A stretch of 64,000 bases of DNA from a bacterium 1XD21-70 (lineage in GTDB: Bacteria; Bacillota; Clostridia; Lachnospirales; Lachnospiraceae). Where the stretch lies: assembly GCA_003669055.1 (NCBI GenBank), contig RAYB01000016.1, forward strand, positions 1 through 64,000, read 5' to 3'. The notes under the pieces were generated by a model. That model saw only the letters and a list, made by a program, of their open reading frames with translations. It made no database searches and had not been told where the DNA came from. Positions within the stretch are counted from its first letter, which is position 1; each line of letters begins with the position of its first letter. A program made the translations under genes and the position numbers. Below, piece by piece: positions 26,009 through 33,702 of the stretch.

Positions 26009-26732
26009 AATTAAGGAGCTGCACGCATATTATGATCTGATCGAGGCTCTCAAGGGGATTGACATGGTGGTTGAGAAAGGGAAGATCACCTGCCTGATCG
26101 GCAGCAACGGGGCGGGGAAAAGCACATTGATGAACTCCATATCCGGCGTAATTGCCCACAAGGGATCCATCATGGTGGACGGACAGACCGAAATAGCCAA
26201 AAAAAACAGCCGCCAGATTGCCCGCATGGGGATTATCCAGGTTCCGGAAGGGCGCCATGTGTTTCCCGGGCTTTCCGTGGAAGAAAACCTCCAGACCGGG
26301 ACGATTGTGTGGCATGGGTATTTTGGCAGGAAATCTTATGAGGCAGAACTGGAAATGGTATATGAACTTTTTCCAAGGCTGAAGGAACGGCGGCGGCAGC
26401 TGGCATGGAGCATGAGCGGCGGGGAGCAGCAGATGCTGGCAATCGGGAGGGCGCTGATGGCCAGGCCGAAGGTGCTTCTCTTGGACGAGCCGTCCATGGG
26501 GCTGTCCCCTCTGCTGGTTGGAGAAATGTTTGAAAAGATCGTGGAGATCAATAAAAGCGGGATGACAATCCTTTTGAACGAGCAGAATGCAAGGCTTGCG
26601 ATGAAGATTTCGGATTTTACTTATGTGATCGAGCAGGGGCGGATCAAGATGAGCGGCATTTCAGCTCAAATGCAAAATAACCCCCAGATTGCAGAGGCGT
26701 ACCTGGGAAAACAGGCAGCGGCACAGGCGTGA
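26001..26732 (+). CDS. LIV-type ABC transporter ATPase (LivF-like)
   Basis: Second ATP-binding subunit, 243 aa: Walker A GSNGAGKST, VPEGRHVFPGLSVEENL (typical of LivF), signature MSGGEQQMLAIGRALM and Walker B VLLLDEPSMGLSPLL. The ATG at 26001 overlaps the LivG-like gene and is preceded by GGGAGG, showing translational coupling. With the two permeases and the binding protein it makes a complete importer. Confidence 0.94.
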   Translation: MIKIKELHAYYDLIEALKGIDMVVEKGKITCLIGSNGAGKSTLMNSISGVIAHKGSIMVDGQTEIAKKNSRQIARMGIIQVPEGRHVFPGLSVEENLQTGTIVWHGYFGRKSYEAELEMVYELFPRLKERRRQLAWSMSGGEQQMLAIGRALMARPKVLLLDEPSMGLSPLLVGEMFEKIVEINKSGMTILLNEQNARLAMKISDFTYVIEQGRIKMSGISAQMQNNPQIAEAYLGKQAAAQA

Positions 26733-26761
26733 GGAAACCAGCGGGAAGGAGACAGCAAACA

Positions 26762-27772
26762 ATGAAAAAACTGATTAACAAACCAGAAGATTTTGTACGG
26801 GAGACCATGGAGGGGATCATTGCCGCTTATGGGGATAAGGTAAAGCTGCTTGACGGTGATTACCGTATCCTGTTAAGCAACTATGGTGCCAGGGACGGGA
26901 AGGTAGGGATTGTCACGGCAGGCGGCTCCGGGCACCTGCCGGTGTTCCTGGGCTATGTGGGCCAGGGGCTTTTGGACGGGTGCACGGTCGGGAATGTATT
27001 TGCCTCCCCGGCAGCATCGAAAATGGCGGATATGATCCGTGCCTGTGACAGGGGAAGCGGGGTCTTGGTGCTGTTTGGGAATTACGGCGGGGATAAGATG
27101 AATTTTGAACTTGCTTGTGAGACAGTGGATATGGAGGACGACATCAAGACGAAAATGGTATTGGTAAAGGACGATGTCGCCAGCGCCCCGAAGGAGGAAG
27201 CCCAGAGGCGCAGGGGCGTGGCAGGGATGGTCTATGCCTTTAAAGTGGCAGGGGCAAAGGCAGAAAACGGCGGGAGTTTAGAGGAGGTGGCAGCAGCGGC
27301 GCAGCATGCCCTGGATAACATCCGGACGATGGGGGTGGCATTGTCCTCGTGCATTGTTCCCCAGGTAGGGGAGCCGACATTTTCCATTGCCGAAGACGAG
27401 ATTGAGATCGGGATGGGGATCCACGGGGAACCCGGGCTGGAGGTGAAAAAAATGATGGCAGCCGATGAGGTTGCAGAGACCCTCCTGGGGAAAATCATGG
27501 AAGACATGCCCCTTCATGCAGGGGACGAGGTGTCGGTGATGGTCAACGGCCTGGGGGCAACCCCGCTGGAGGAGCAGCTGATACTTTACCGCCGGGTGCA
27601 CCAGATGCTGGCAGGCCTGGGGGTCAGCATCTATATGCCCCATATCGGGGAGTATGCCACATCCATGGAGATGGCCGGGGTTTCGCTCACGGTCATGAAG
27701 CTTGACGGGGAATTAAAAGGGCTGCTGGGGCAGGTTGCCAAATCCCCGTTCTATACCAATTATAATAAATGA
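26762..27772 (+). CDS. dhaK: Dihydroxyacetone-kinase-like subunit DhaK (possibly another ketose kinase)
   Basis: DhaK holds the keto substrate as a covalent hemiaminal on a histidine, here H221 in GMGIHGEPG. The conserved glycine-rich site reads AGGSGHLP (H58), where E. coli DhaK has GGGSGHEP; the Glu to Leu change is a departure from the dihydroxyacetone kinase. GHLP-type DhaK relatives include, as I recall, kinases for four-carbon ketoses such as erythrulose, so the true substrate may differ. AGGAGA precedes the ATG at 26762; a longer frame to 26729 overlaps the LivF-like gene and lacks a ribosome site. The protein is 336 aa. Confidence 0.88.
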   Translation: MKKLINKPEDFVRETMEGIIAAYGDKVKLLDGDYRILLSNYGARDGKVGIVTAGGSGHLPVFLGYVGQGLLDGCTVGNVFASPAASKMADMIRACDRGSGVLVLFGNYGGDKMNFELACETVDMEDDIKTKMVLVKDDVASAPKEEAQRRRGVAGMVYAFKVAGAKAENGGSLEEVAAAAQHALDNIRTMGVALSSCIVPQVGEPTFSIAEDEIEIGMGIHGEPGLEVKKMMAADEVAETLLGKIMEDMPLHAGDEVSVMVNGLGATPLEEQLILYRRVHQMLAGLGVSIYMPHIGEYATSMEMAGVSLTVMKLDGELKGLLGQVAKSPFYTNYNK

Positions 27773-27784
27773 GGTGAATACAGG

Positions 27785-28399
27785 ATGAACGTAAAGGATT
27801 TGGCAGAAGCCGTCAAGAGGATCAGCAGAAAGATCGAGGAAAATAAAGATTACCTGGTGAAACTGGACCAGCAGAACGGGGACGGGGATCTGGGGATCTC
27901 CATGGACGAGGGGTTCAAGGCAGTTGAAATGCTTTTGGAATTGACAGAGGAGCAGGATCTGGGGAAGGTTCTCATGAAAGCGGGGAATGCCTTCAACGAG
28001 GCGGCGCCTTCCAGCCTGGGGACGATCCTGTCCTTTGGCTTTATGGGGATGGCAAGGAACTTAAAGGGCGTGACGGATGCGGACCAGCTGCAGGTGGTGG
28101 CTGCTTTTAAGGCAGGGGTAGAGAAAATCATGGAAAAGGCCGGGTCAAAGCCCGGTGAGAGGACGGTTCTGGACTCCTTGTGCCCGGCAGCCGAGGCTTG
28201 GGAGAAGAGCGCCCGGGAAGGGGCCGGCTGGGGGGAGGCATTGGGATGTGCGGCCAAGGCTGCGGCTTGGGGAGCAGAGGCGACGAAGCAGATGCTGCCG
28301 GTTCATGGCAGGGCTGCCTACTATGGGGAGAAAAGCCTGGGGCATCCGGACGGCGGGGCGGTTGTCGGAAAGCTGGTATTTGAGGCATTGGGGCGGTAG
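27785..28399 (+). CDS. dhaL: Dihydroxyacetone-kinase-like subunit DhaL (nucleotide-binding)
   Basis: DhaL binds the nucleotide (ADP/ATP) with two magnesium ions and transfers phosphate to the DhaK-bound substrate. The magnesium-binding aspartates appear in QQNGDGDLGISM (near residue 35). TERTVLDSLCPA-like (GERTVLDSLCPAAEAW) and GHPDGGAVVG segments are also family features. In PTS-type systems DhaM rephosphorylates DhaL. No DhaM lies in this operon or window, so DhaL either exchanges free ATP or uses a distant DhaM. GAGGTG before the ATG is the ribosome site. Protein length 204 aa, last gene of the operon. Confidence 0.9.
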   Translation: MNVKDLAEAVKRISRKIEENKDYLVKLDQQNGDGDLGISMDEGFKAVEMLLELTEEQDLGKVLMKAGNAFNEAAPSSLGTILSFGFMGMARNLKGVTDADQLQVVAAFKAGVEKIMEKAGSKPGERTVLDSLCPAAEAWEKSAREGAGWGEALGCAAKAAAWGAEATKQMLPVHGRAAYYGEKSLGHPDGGAVVGKLVFEALGR

Positions 28400-28410
28400 G
28401 TACGCCATGG

Positions 28411-28464
28411 AAAAAGGGAGGGCAGAAGGCACCTTGGCAGGGGCCTTCTGCCCTCCCTTTTTCT
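28411..28464 (+). terminator. Very strong terminator of the sigma-54 operon
   Basis: A perfect 20-base stem: AAAAAGGGAGGGCAG with the following AAGGC (28411-28430), pairing with 28443-28462, loop of 12 bases, then T-rich sequence. It closes the dehydrogenase/ABC/DhaKL operon. Confidence 0.93.
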
Positions 28465-28579
28465 ATAGCCGGCTATTGGGGGCGGCTGGGATGGCTGGAA
28501 AGAGGCGAACCGGGCATTGGCTTTGGGGGTGGGTAAGGGGGGAGGATATTATGGAAGACGGGGAAATTTAGGTATTGGC

Positions 28580-28608
28580 TTGAATAATGGGAGAAAAAAG
28601 AATATACT
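28580..28608 (+). promoter_or_regulatory. Sigma-A promoter of topB
   Basis: TTGAAT at 28580-28585, a 17-base spacer and TATACT at 28603-28608. The rest of the 28465-28657 gap is G-rich and shows no gene. Confidence 0.75.
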
Positions 28609-28657
28609 AGGGATAATCAGGATTAGCGTGAGAATTGGCATGGCGGGAGGTTTTTTG

Positions 28658-30868
28658 ATGAAGTCGTTGATTATTGCGGAAAAACCGTCAGTGGGGCGGG
28701 ATATTGCGCGGGTGATGAATTGCCCGAAGGCGGGAAATGGGTGCCTGGAGGGATCTAAGTATATTGTGACCTGGGGGCTTGGGCATTTGGTAGAACTGGC
28801 TGGCCCGGAGGAATATAATGCCGGTTTTAAGCAGTGGAGGATGGAGGATCTGCCGATGCTTCCGGATCCGTTTAAGCTGGCGGTGATCCCGCAGACGGCA
28901 AGGCAGTATTCGGCGGTGAAGGCGCAGATCCACCGGAAGGATGTGGATGAGATCATTATCGCCACGGATGCAGGGCGGGAAGGGGAACTGGTTGCCCGGC
29001 TGATATTGAAAAAGGCGGGCAGCAAAAAGCCGGTTCGGCGGCTGTGGATTTCTTCCGTGACGGACAAGGCGATCCGGGAAGGGTTTGCCCGGCTGAGGGA
29101 CGGGCGGGAGTATGAGAACCTTTACGATGCCGCGATGTGCCGGGCGGAGGCAGATTGGCTGGTGGGCATTAATGCCACAAGGGCATTGACCTGTAAGTAT
29201 AATGCCCAGCTTTCCTGCGGGCGGGTGCAGACACCGACTCTGGCGATGATTGCCAAGAGGGAGGCGGCAATCCGTAATTTTGTGCCGCAGGCCTATTACG
29301 GGCTCCAGGCCAAAAGCCTGTCACCGGCTCTGGTGCTGGCCTGGCAGGACGGAGCGGGGGGCGGCAGCCGCTGCTTTGACAAAAAGAGGATAGAAGGGCT
29401 GCAGGCAGTGCTGGACGGCAGCCCGGCGTCTGTGGAGGAGGTACGGCGTATCCCGAAAAAGGTTCCGGCGCCGCTGCTTTATGACCTGACGGAACTGCAG
29501 CGGGAGGCCAGCAGGCGTTTTAACTATTCGGCAAAAGAGACGCTAAATATTATGCAGAGGCTTTATGAGAACCATAAGGTGCTTACCTATCCGCGCACGG
29601 ATTCCCGTTATTTAAGCCAGGACATTGTCCCGACTTTAAAGGAGCGGCTGCGCGCCTGCGGGGTGGGGCCTTACCGGCAGATGGCGTCCAAGCTGGCCAG
29701 CCAGCCGTTGCCGCCGAAGCTTTTCTTTGTAGATAACAGCAAGGTTTCAGACCACCATGCCATTATCCCCACGGAGCAGTTTGTGCAGCTGGAACATATG
29801 ACGGTGGATGAACGCCGGATCTATGACCTGGTGGTGCGGCGTTTTTTGGCAGTGCTGTATCCGCCCTATGAGTATGAGCAGACCAGGGTGACGGCGCTGA
29901 TCGGCCGGGAACGGTTCACCGCCCATGGGAATGTGGTGAAAAGTGCGGGCTGGAGAGAGGCATATGGGGCAGAACTTGCGGTGGAGGAAGAGGCGGAGGA
30001 ACTGCCGGAGGAGAAGGAACAGCAGCTTCCCCCGCTGAAAAAGGGGGATGTGCTTGCCGGGCTGAAAGTTGCCGTCACGCAGGGCAAGACCAAACCGCCT
30101 GCGCCGTTTAATGAAGCGACATTGCTCAGCGCCATGGAAAACCCGGCGGCGTATATGGAATCCGGGAGCCGGGAGATGGCCAAAACGTTGGGGGAGACGG
30201 GCGGACTGGGGACAGTGGCGACCCGCGCGGACATTATAGAGAAGCTTTTCTCCAGCTTTTTGCTGGAGAAAAGGGGCAAGGACATTTTCCTTACCTCGAA
30301 GGCAAAACAGCTGCTGGAACTGGTGCCGGAGGACTTAAAGAAGCCGGAACTGACGGCGGACTGGGAGATGAAGCTTTCCAGGATCTCTGAGGGGAAGCTG
30401 CGGCGGTCTGCTTTTATGGCGGACATCCGGGATTATTCCTGCAAGCTGACCGGGCAGATTAAGGCCGGTGGGGGAAGCTTCCGCCATGATAACCTGACCA
30501 ACACCAAGTGCCCGGTGTGCGGTAAGAGGATGCTGGCGGTTAAGGGGAAAAATTGTGAGATGCTGGTGTGCCAGGACCGGGAGTGCGGGCACCGGGAGAC
30601 CGTTTCCCGCACATCGAATGCCCGCTGCCCGGTATGCCATAAGAAGATGCAGCTGCGCGGCAAGGGGGACGGGCAGGTCTTTGTGTGCAGCTGCGGCCAT
30701 AAGGAAAAGCTGAAGGCATTCCAGGAGAGGCGGAAGAAGGAAGGCGCGGGCGTGTCTAAGAAGGATGTGGCAAGGTACATGAACCAGCAGAAAAAAGAAG
30801 CGCAGGAGCCGGTGAACAATTCCCTGGCACAGATGCTGGCCGGAATTTGCCTGGATGACAAGGAATAA
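28658..30868 (+). CDS. topB: DNA topoisomerase III
   Basis: A type IA topoisomerase that decatenates and relaxes DNA through a single-strand break. The TOPRIM domain begins SLIIAEKPSVGRDIARV and has IATDAGREGEL. The active-site tyrosine lies in LTYPRTDSRYL. C-terminal zinc ribbons are visible (CPVCGKRM with CQDRECGH, and CPVCHKKM with CSCGH). The start at 28658 matches the family and is preceded by GGGAGG; a long upstream frame has no ribosome site and would cover the promoter. Protein length is 736 aa. It is followed after 12 bases by the sortase gene. Confidence 0.95.
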   Translation: MKSLIIAEKPSVGRDIARVMNCPKAGNGCLEGSKYIVTWGLGHLVELAGPEEYNAGFKQWRMEDLPMLPDPFKLAVIPQTARQYSAVKAQIHRKDVDEIIIATDAGREGELVARLILKKAGSKKPVRRLWISSVTDKAIREGFARLRDGREYENLYDAAMCRAEADWLVGINATRALTCKYNAQLSCGRVQTPTLAMIAKREAAIRNFVPQAYYGLQAKSLSPALVLAWQDGAGGGSRCFDKKRIEGLQAVLDGSPASVEEVRRIPKKVPAPLLYDLTELQREASRRFNYSAKETLNIMQRLYENHKVLTYPRTDSRYLSQDIVPTLKERLRACGVGPYRQMASKLASQPLPPKLFFVDNSKVSDHHAIIPTEQFVQLEHMTVDERRIYDLVVRRFLAVLYPPYEYEQTRVTALIGRERFTAHGNVVKSAGWREAYGAELAVEEEAEELPEEKEQQLPPLKKGDVLAGLKVAVTQGKTKPPAPFNEATLLSAMENPAAYMESGSREMAKTLGETGGLGTVATRADIIEKLFSSFLLEKRGKDIFLTSKAKQLLELVPEDLKKPELTADWEMKLSRISEGKLRRSAFMADIRDYSCKLTGQIKAGGGSFRHDNLTNTKCPVCGKRMLAVKGKNCEMLVCQDRECGHRETVSRTSNARCPVCHKKMQLRGKGDGQVFVCSCGHKEKLKAFQERRKKEGAGVSKKDVARYMNQQKKEAQEPVNNSLAQMLAGICLDDKE

Positions 30869-30880
30869 GGGAGAGGAAGC

Positions 30881-31672
30881 ATGGAAGGCAATTCAAAAAA
30901 GGAAACAAGCAGGAAAAACCAGGTGATCCTGGTGATTGTGCTGCTGGCGGCGGCGCTGATTGGCGGCCTGGCCGTTCTAAAATCCTGGAAGGCTGACACG
31001 CAGGAACTGGCAGAGATGCCGGAGACCGAGACCGAGACTGAGGCAATCCATATCGAGCCGGAAACCGAACCAGAGACCGAGACCGAGCCGGAGACGGAAC
31101 CGCCCTATGTGCCGCCGGTTGATTTTGAGGCTTTGCGGGAACAGAACCCGGATACGGTCGGATGGATCCGCATACCGGATACCATGATTGATTATCCGAT
31201 TGTACATGACCCGGAAGATAATGAACATTACCTGCATACAGATTTTGACGGCAACAAGAGTGTCTATGGGGCGATCTATTTGGACTGCGACAGTGAGCCG
31301 GACTTTTCCGGGCGCAATAACCCGATATACGGGCATCATATGAAGGACGGCTCTATGTTTAAAGGGCTGGAATATTTTAAAAAAGAGGATTACTTTAAGG
31401 AACATCAGTATTTTGAGATCTATACGCCAAAGAGAACCATCCATCTTAAAGCAGTGGCATGTTACTACAGCAGTGCGTCAGGCATTGTCCGGCAGACACA
31501 GTTTTCATCGCAGGAGGCATTTGACGAGTGGGTGAAGGCGCGGCTGGAGAAATGTTCCTTTGCAGAGATGCCGGAAGAGCCGGTAGAGTCCATGTTTGTG
31601 CTGGTGACCTGCAGCTATGAGATGCCGGATGCGCGGACGCTGCTGTTTGCGGTGGAAGAACGGCAGGATTAG
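30881..31672 (+). CDS. Class B sortase
   Basis: A membrane-anchored cysteine transpeptidase of 263 aa. An N-terminal anchor helix (14-33) is followed by an acidic Thr/Glu/Pro repeat region (47-75, ETETE- and ETEPE-type), then the sortase fold starting NPDTVGWIRIPDTMIDYPIVH. Catalytic residues are the His of IYGHHMKDGSMF (152/153), Cys in LVTCSYE (C244) and Arg in DARTLLF (R252). Class B enzymes attach NPQTN-like or related substrates to peptidoglycan or assemble pili. No substrate with a sorting signal is seen nearby. AGAGGAAGC precedes the ATG. It is likely co-transcribed with topB. Confidence 0.92.
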   Translation: MEGNSKKETSRKNQVILVIVLLAAALIGGLAVLKSWKADTQELAEMPETETETEAIHIEPETEPETETEPETEPPYVPPVDFEALREQNPDTVGWIRIPDTMIDYPIVHDPEDNEHYLHTDFDGNKSVYGAIYLDCDSEPDFSGRNNPIYGHHMKDGSMFKGLEYFKKEDYFKEHQYFEIYTPKRTIHLKAVACYYSSASGIVRQTQFSSQEAFDEWVKARLEKCSFAEMPEEPVESMFVLVTCSYEMPDARTLLFAVEERQD

Positions 31673-31734
31673 GGTGACGGAAAACCAGGTAAAGGCCATG
31701 AAAATAAAAAATTTTAAAAATATGAAATTTCCTG

Positions 31735-31763
31735 TTGAAATTTTCCGGGCTTTATAGTATAAT
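31735..31763 (+). promoter_or_regulatory. Promoter of tRNA-Gly(CCC)
   Basis: TTGAAA at 31735-31740, a 17-base spacer and TATAAT at 31758-31763, ten bases before the tRNA. Confidence 0.9.
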
Positions 31764-31773
31764 GAGGAAGTTC

Positions 31774-31844
<71 letters not shown>

Positions 31845-31856
31845 TTAGAGAATCAT

Positions 31857-31894
31857 ATGCCAGGCCTTATTTTATAGGGTTCCTGGCATTTTTG
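31857..31894 (+). terminator. Terminator of tRNA-Gly(CCC)
   Basis: ATGCCAGG (31857-31864) pairs with CCTGGCAT (31882-31889), followed by T residues. Confidence 0.85.
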
Positions 31895-31940
31895 TTGGAG
31901 ATAAGTCTCATTGGGGCGGTGAGGGATGGTACCAGGCAAT

Positions 31941-31972
31941 AAAAAACCGGCTTTCCTGTACGGAAACCCGGT
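31941..31972 (-). terminator. Terminator of tRNA-Gly(GCC)
   Basis: On the minus strand ACCGGGTTTCC pairs with GGAAAGCCGGT (one mismatch) around GTACA, followed by TTTTT. Confidence 0.85.
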
Positions 31973-31980
31973 AATAACAG

Positions 31981-32053
31981 AGCGACAGACGGGACTCGAA
32001 CCCGCGACCCCGACCTTGGCAAGGTCGTACTCCACCAACTGAGCCACTGTCGC
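31981..32053 (-). tRNA. tRNA-Gly (anticodon GCC)
   Basis: On the minus strand: acceptor GCGACAG/CTGTCGC, D arm with GGCTCAGTTGGTGGAG, anticodon loop TTGCCAA between CGACC/GGTCG, and T loop GGGTTCGAGTCCC. CCA is not encoded. It converges with tRNA-Gly(CCC), the two genes being 136 bases apart. Confidence 0.96.
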
Positions 32054-32092
32054 ATATAAGATATGTGGCAGATAATATCTGCAACGTAGATT

Positions 32093-32121
32093 ATTCTAGC
32101 ATAATTGGCCTTAAAAATCAA
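32093..32121 (-). promoter_or_regulatory. Promoter of tRNA-Gly(GCC)
   Basis: On the minus strand TTGATT (32116-32121), a 17-base spacer and TAGAAT (32093-32098). A perfect palindrome GCAGATAATATCTGC (32068-32082) lies between promoter and tRNA. Confidence 0.8.
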
Positions 32122-32205
32122 CCCTGTTTTTTGATTTAATTTGAAAATTTAGGGAGCAGGGAGGGAAGAAGCAGAAGAAGGAAGCCAGGCAGGAAGGAGG
32201 TAACG

Positions 32206-33042
32206 ATGGCAGAGATAATTGAGATCACGGATCTCTCAGCACCGGAATTGGATCTTTATGCGCGTTGTACGGAGACGGGGCTGCTCCGTTTCCATGAGCC
32301 GGAGGAAGGATTTTTTATTGCAGAGAGCCCCAAGGTGATTGCACGTGCGCTGGATGCCGGGTATACACCGGTGTCGTTTCTGCTGGAGCGGTCACAGATT
32401 TGCGGGCCGGCGGGGGAGGTGATTGCCCGGTGCGAAAAAGTACCGGTCTATACCGCAGGTTCTGAGGTTTTGGCAACGCTGACGGGGTTTCATCTGACGC
32501 GGGGCGCCTTGTGTGCGATGCGGCGCCGGAAGCTGCCGGGGGCGGAGGAGGTCTGTGCAGGTGCCCGCCGGGTTGCCGTATTGGAAAATGTTGTAAACCC
32601 TACGAATGTGGGGGCAATTTTCCGTTCTGCCGCAGCGCTGAACATGGATGCGGTGCTGCTGACGCCCGGCTGCAGCGATCCGTTATACCGGCGGGCCATC
32701 CGGGTCAGCATGGGTACGGTATTCCAGATTCCATGGACATATCTGGGAAAGAAGGCAGCGGACTGGCCGCAGCCGGGAATGGGTATTTTGCACAGGCTGG
32801 GATTTAAGGCAGTGGCAATGGCTTTGAACGAGGAGGCTGCCAGCATCCGTGACCCGCGGCTGGCGGCAGAAGAGCGGCTGGCAATCGTGCTGGGGACGGA
32901 GGGCGAAGGTTTGTCCGGGGATACGGTGGCGGATTGTGACTATACCGTGTGCATTCCGATGTCCCACGGGGTGGATTCCCTGAACGTGGCGGCGGCCAGT
33001 GCGGTGGCGTTTTGGGAGTTGGGAAACCAGCCTGGAAAATAG
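32206..33042 (+). CDS. SpoU/TrmH-family RNA 2'-O-methyltransferase
   Basis: A knotted (SPOUT) methyltransferase of 278 aa. The three family motifs are VVNPTNVGAIFRSAAAL, IVLGTEGEGLSGDTV and IPMSHGVDSLNVAAASAV; the last two build the SAM-binding knot. The N-terminal part (1-100) resembles the substrate-binding domain of rRNA 2'-O-ribose methyltransferases. The exact rRNA or tRNA target cannot be told. GGAAGGAGG precedes the ATG. Confidence 0.9.
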   Translation: MAEIIEITDLSAPELDLYARCTETGLLRFHEPEEGFFIAESPKVIARALDAGYTPVSFLLERSQICGPAGEVIARCEKVPVYTAGSEVLATLTGFHLTRGALCAMRRRKLPGAEEVCAGARRVAVLENVVNPTNVGAIFRSAAALNMDAVLLTPGCSDPLYRRAIRVSMGTVFQIPWTYLGKKAADWPQPGMGILHRLGFKAVAMALNEEAASIRDPRLAAEERLAIVLGTEGEGLSGDTVADCDYTVCIPMSHGVDSLNVAAASAVAFWELGNQPGK

Positions 33043-33082
33043 TAGCTGAATAGGCGCTATCGATTTGGCCCATACTATCCCT

Positions 33083-33517
33083 ATGAGCAGACTAAAAGAC
33101 CTACCCGTCAATTTTTTTAAATGTGGTATCACCGGCTGGTGCCTGGAAGTAATGTTTACCTCCATGGAGTCGGTTCTGGCCAGGGACTGGAGGCTGATTG
33201 GGCGGACATCCCTGCTGATGTTCCCCATCTATGGGATGGGGGCGCTGCTGTCACCGATCAGCACTCTGGCGGACCGTTGGATCGGTGAGGTTTACCTGCG
33301 CCCGGGCGACCGTTTTGTGCGGCATGGGATGCTGGATATGGTGCTGATCTTTACAGCCGAATATTTATCAGGGATGTGGCTGCGGGCGCGGGGGATATGT
33401 CCCTGGGACTATAGCGGGCGGATTGCCAGCATCAATGGGCTGATCCGGCTGGATTTTGCGCCGCTGTGGTTTATGACAGGGCTGCTGTTTGAACAGATTA
33501 CGAGGAAGAAGGGATGA
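33083..33517 (+). CDS. Integral membrane protein, putative ABC-transporter type IV family (CmpB-like)
   Basis: A 144-aa membrane protein with about four hydrophobic segments. The start FFKCGITGWCLEVMFTS and the ending GLLFEQI match the family annotated as putative ABC-transporter type IV (PF06541), whose function is not established. WDYSGRIASINGLIRLDFAPLW is another family feature. No clear ribosome site lies before either ATG (33065 or 33083); I chose 33083 by likeness to the family start. No ATPase partner lies nearby. Confidence 0.7.
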   Translation: MSRLKDLPVNFFKCGITGWCLEVMFTSMESVLARDWRLIGRTSLLMFPIYGMGALLSPISTLADRWIGEVYLRPGDRFVRHGMLDMVLIFTAEYLSGMWLRARGICPWDYSGRIASINGLIRLDFAPLWFMTGLLFEQITRKKG

Positions 33518-33617
33518 TAATATCGGCAGGCACAGATCCTGCCGGTATTTTGCCGGGGCTATGGCTTTGGGGTGCCGGGGATCCCCCTGCCAAAACCCGG
33601 AACGGCTGCGAAACATG

Positions 33618-33659
33618 AAAAGAAGCGCAAAAGACTCTTGTGTTTGCGCTTCTTTTTTT
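33618..33659 (+). terminator. Terminator with a promoter overlapping it
   Basis: AAAAGAAGCGCAAA (33618-33631) pairs with TTTGCGCTTCTTTT (33643-33656) and runs into T residues. A weaker hairpin (CGGCAGG/CCTGCCG, about 33523-33543) lies upstream. Confidence 0.88.
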
Positions 33660-33666
33660 ATATACT
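33638..33666 (+). promoter_or_regulatory. Candidate promoter of the acyltransferase gene, embedded in the terminator
   Basis: TTGTGT at 33638-33643, a 17-base spacer and TATACT at 33661-33666. The spacer is the right arm and T tract of the terminator. Confidence 0.5.
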
Positions 33667-33702
33667 GAAAGGAACAGCAATCGAATGGAGAGGGACAGAC
33701 AA

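Noticed and set aside
22010-26732. Naming the five transporter genes livJHMGF
   Set aside because: The family is clear, but the operon context argues against assuming branched-chain amino acids, so symbols were left blank.
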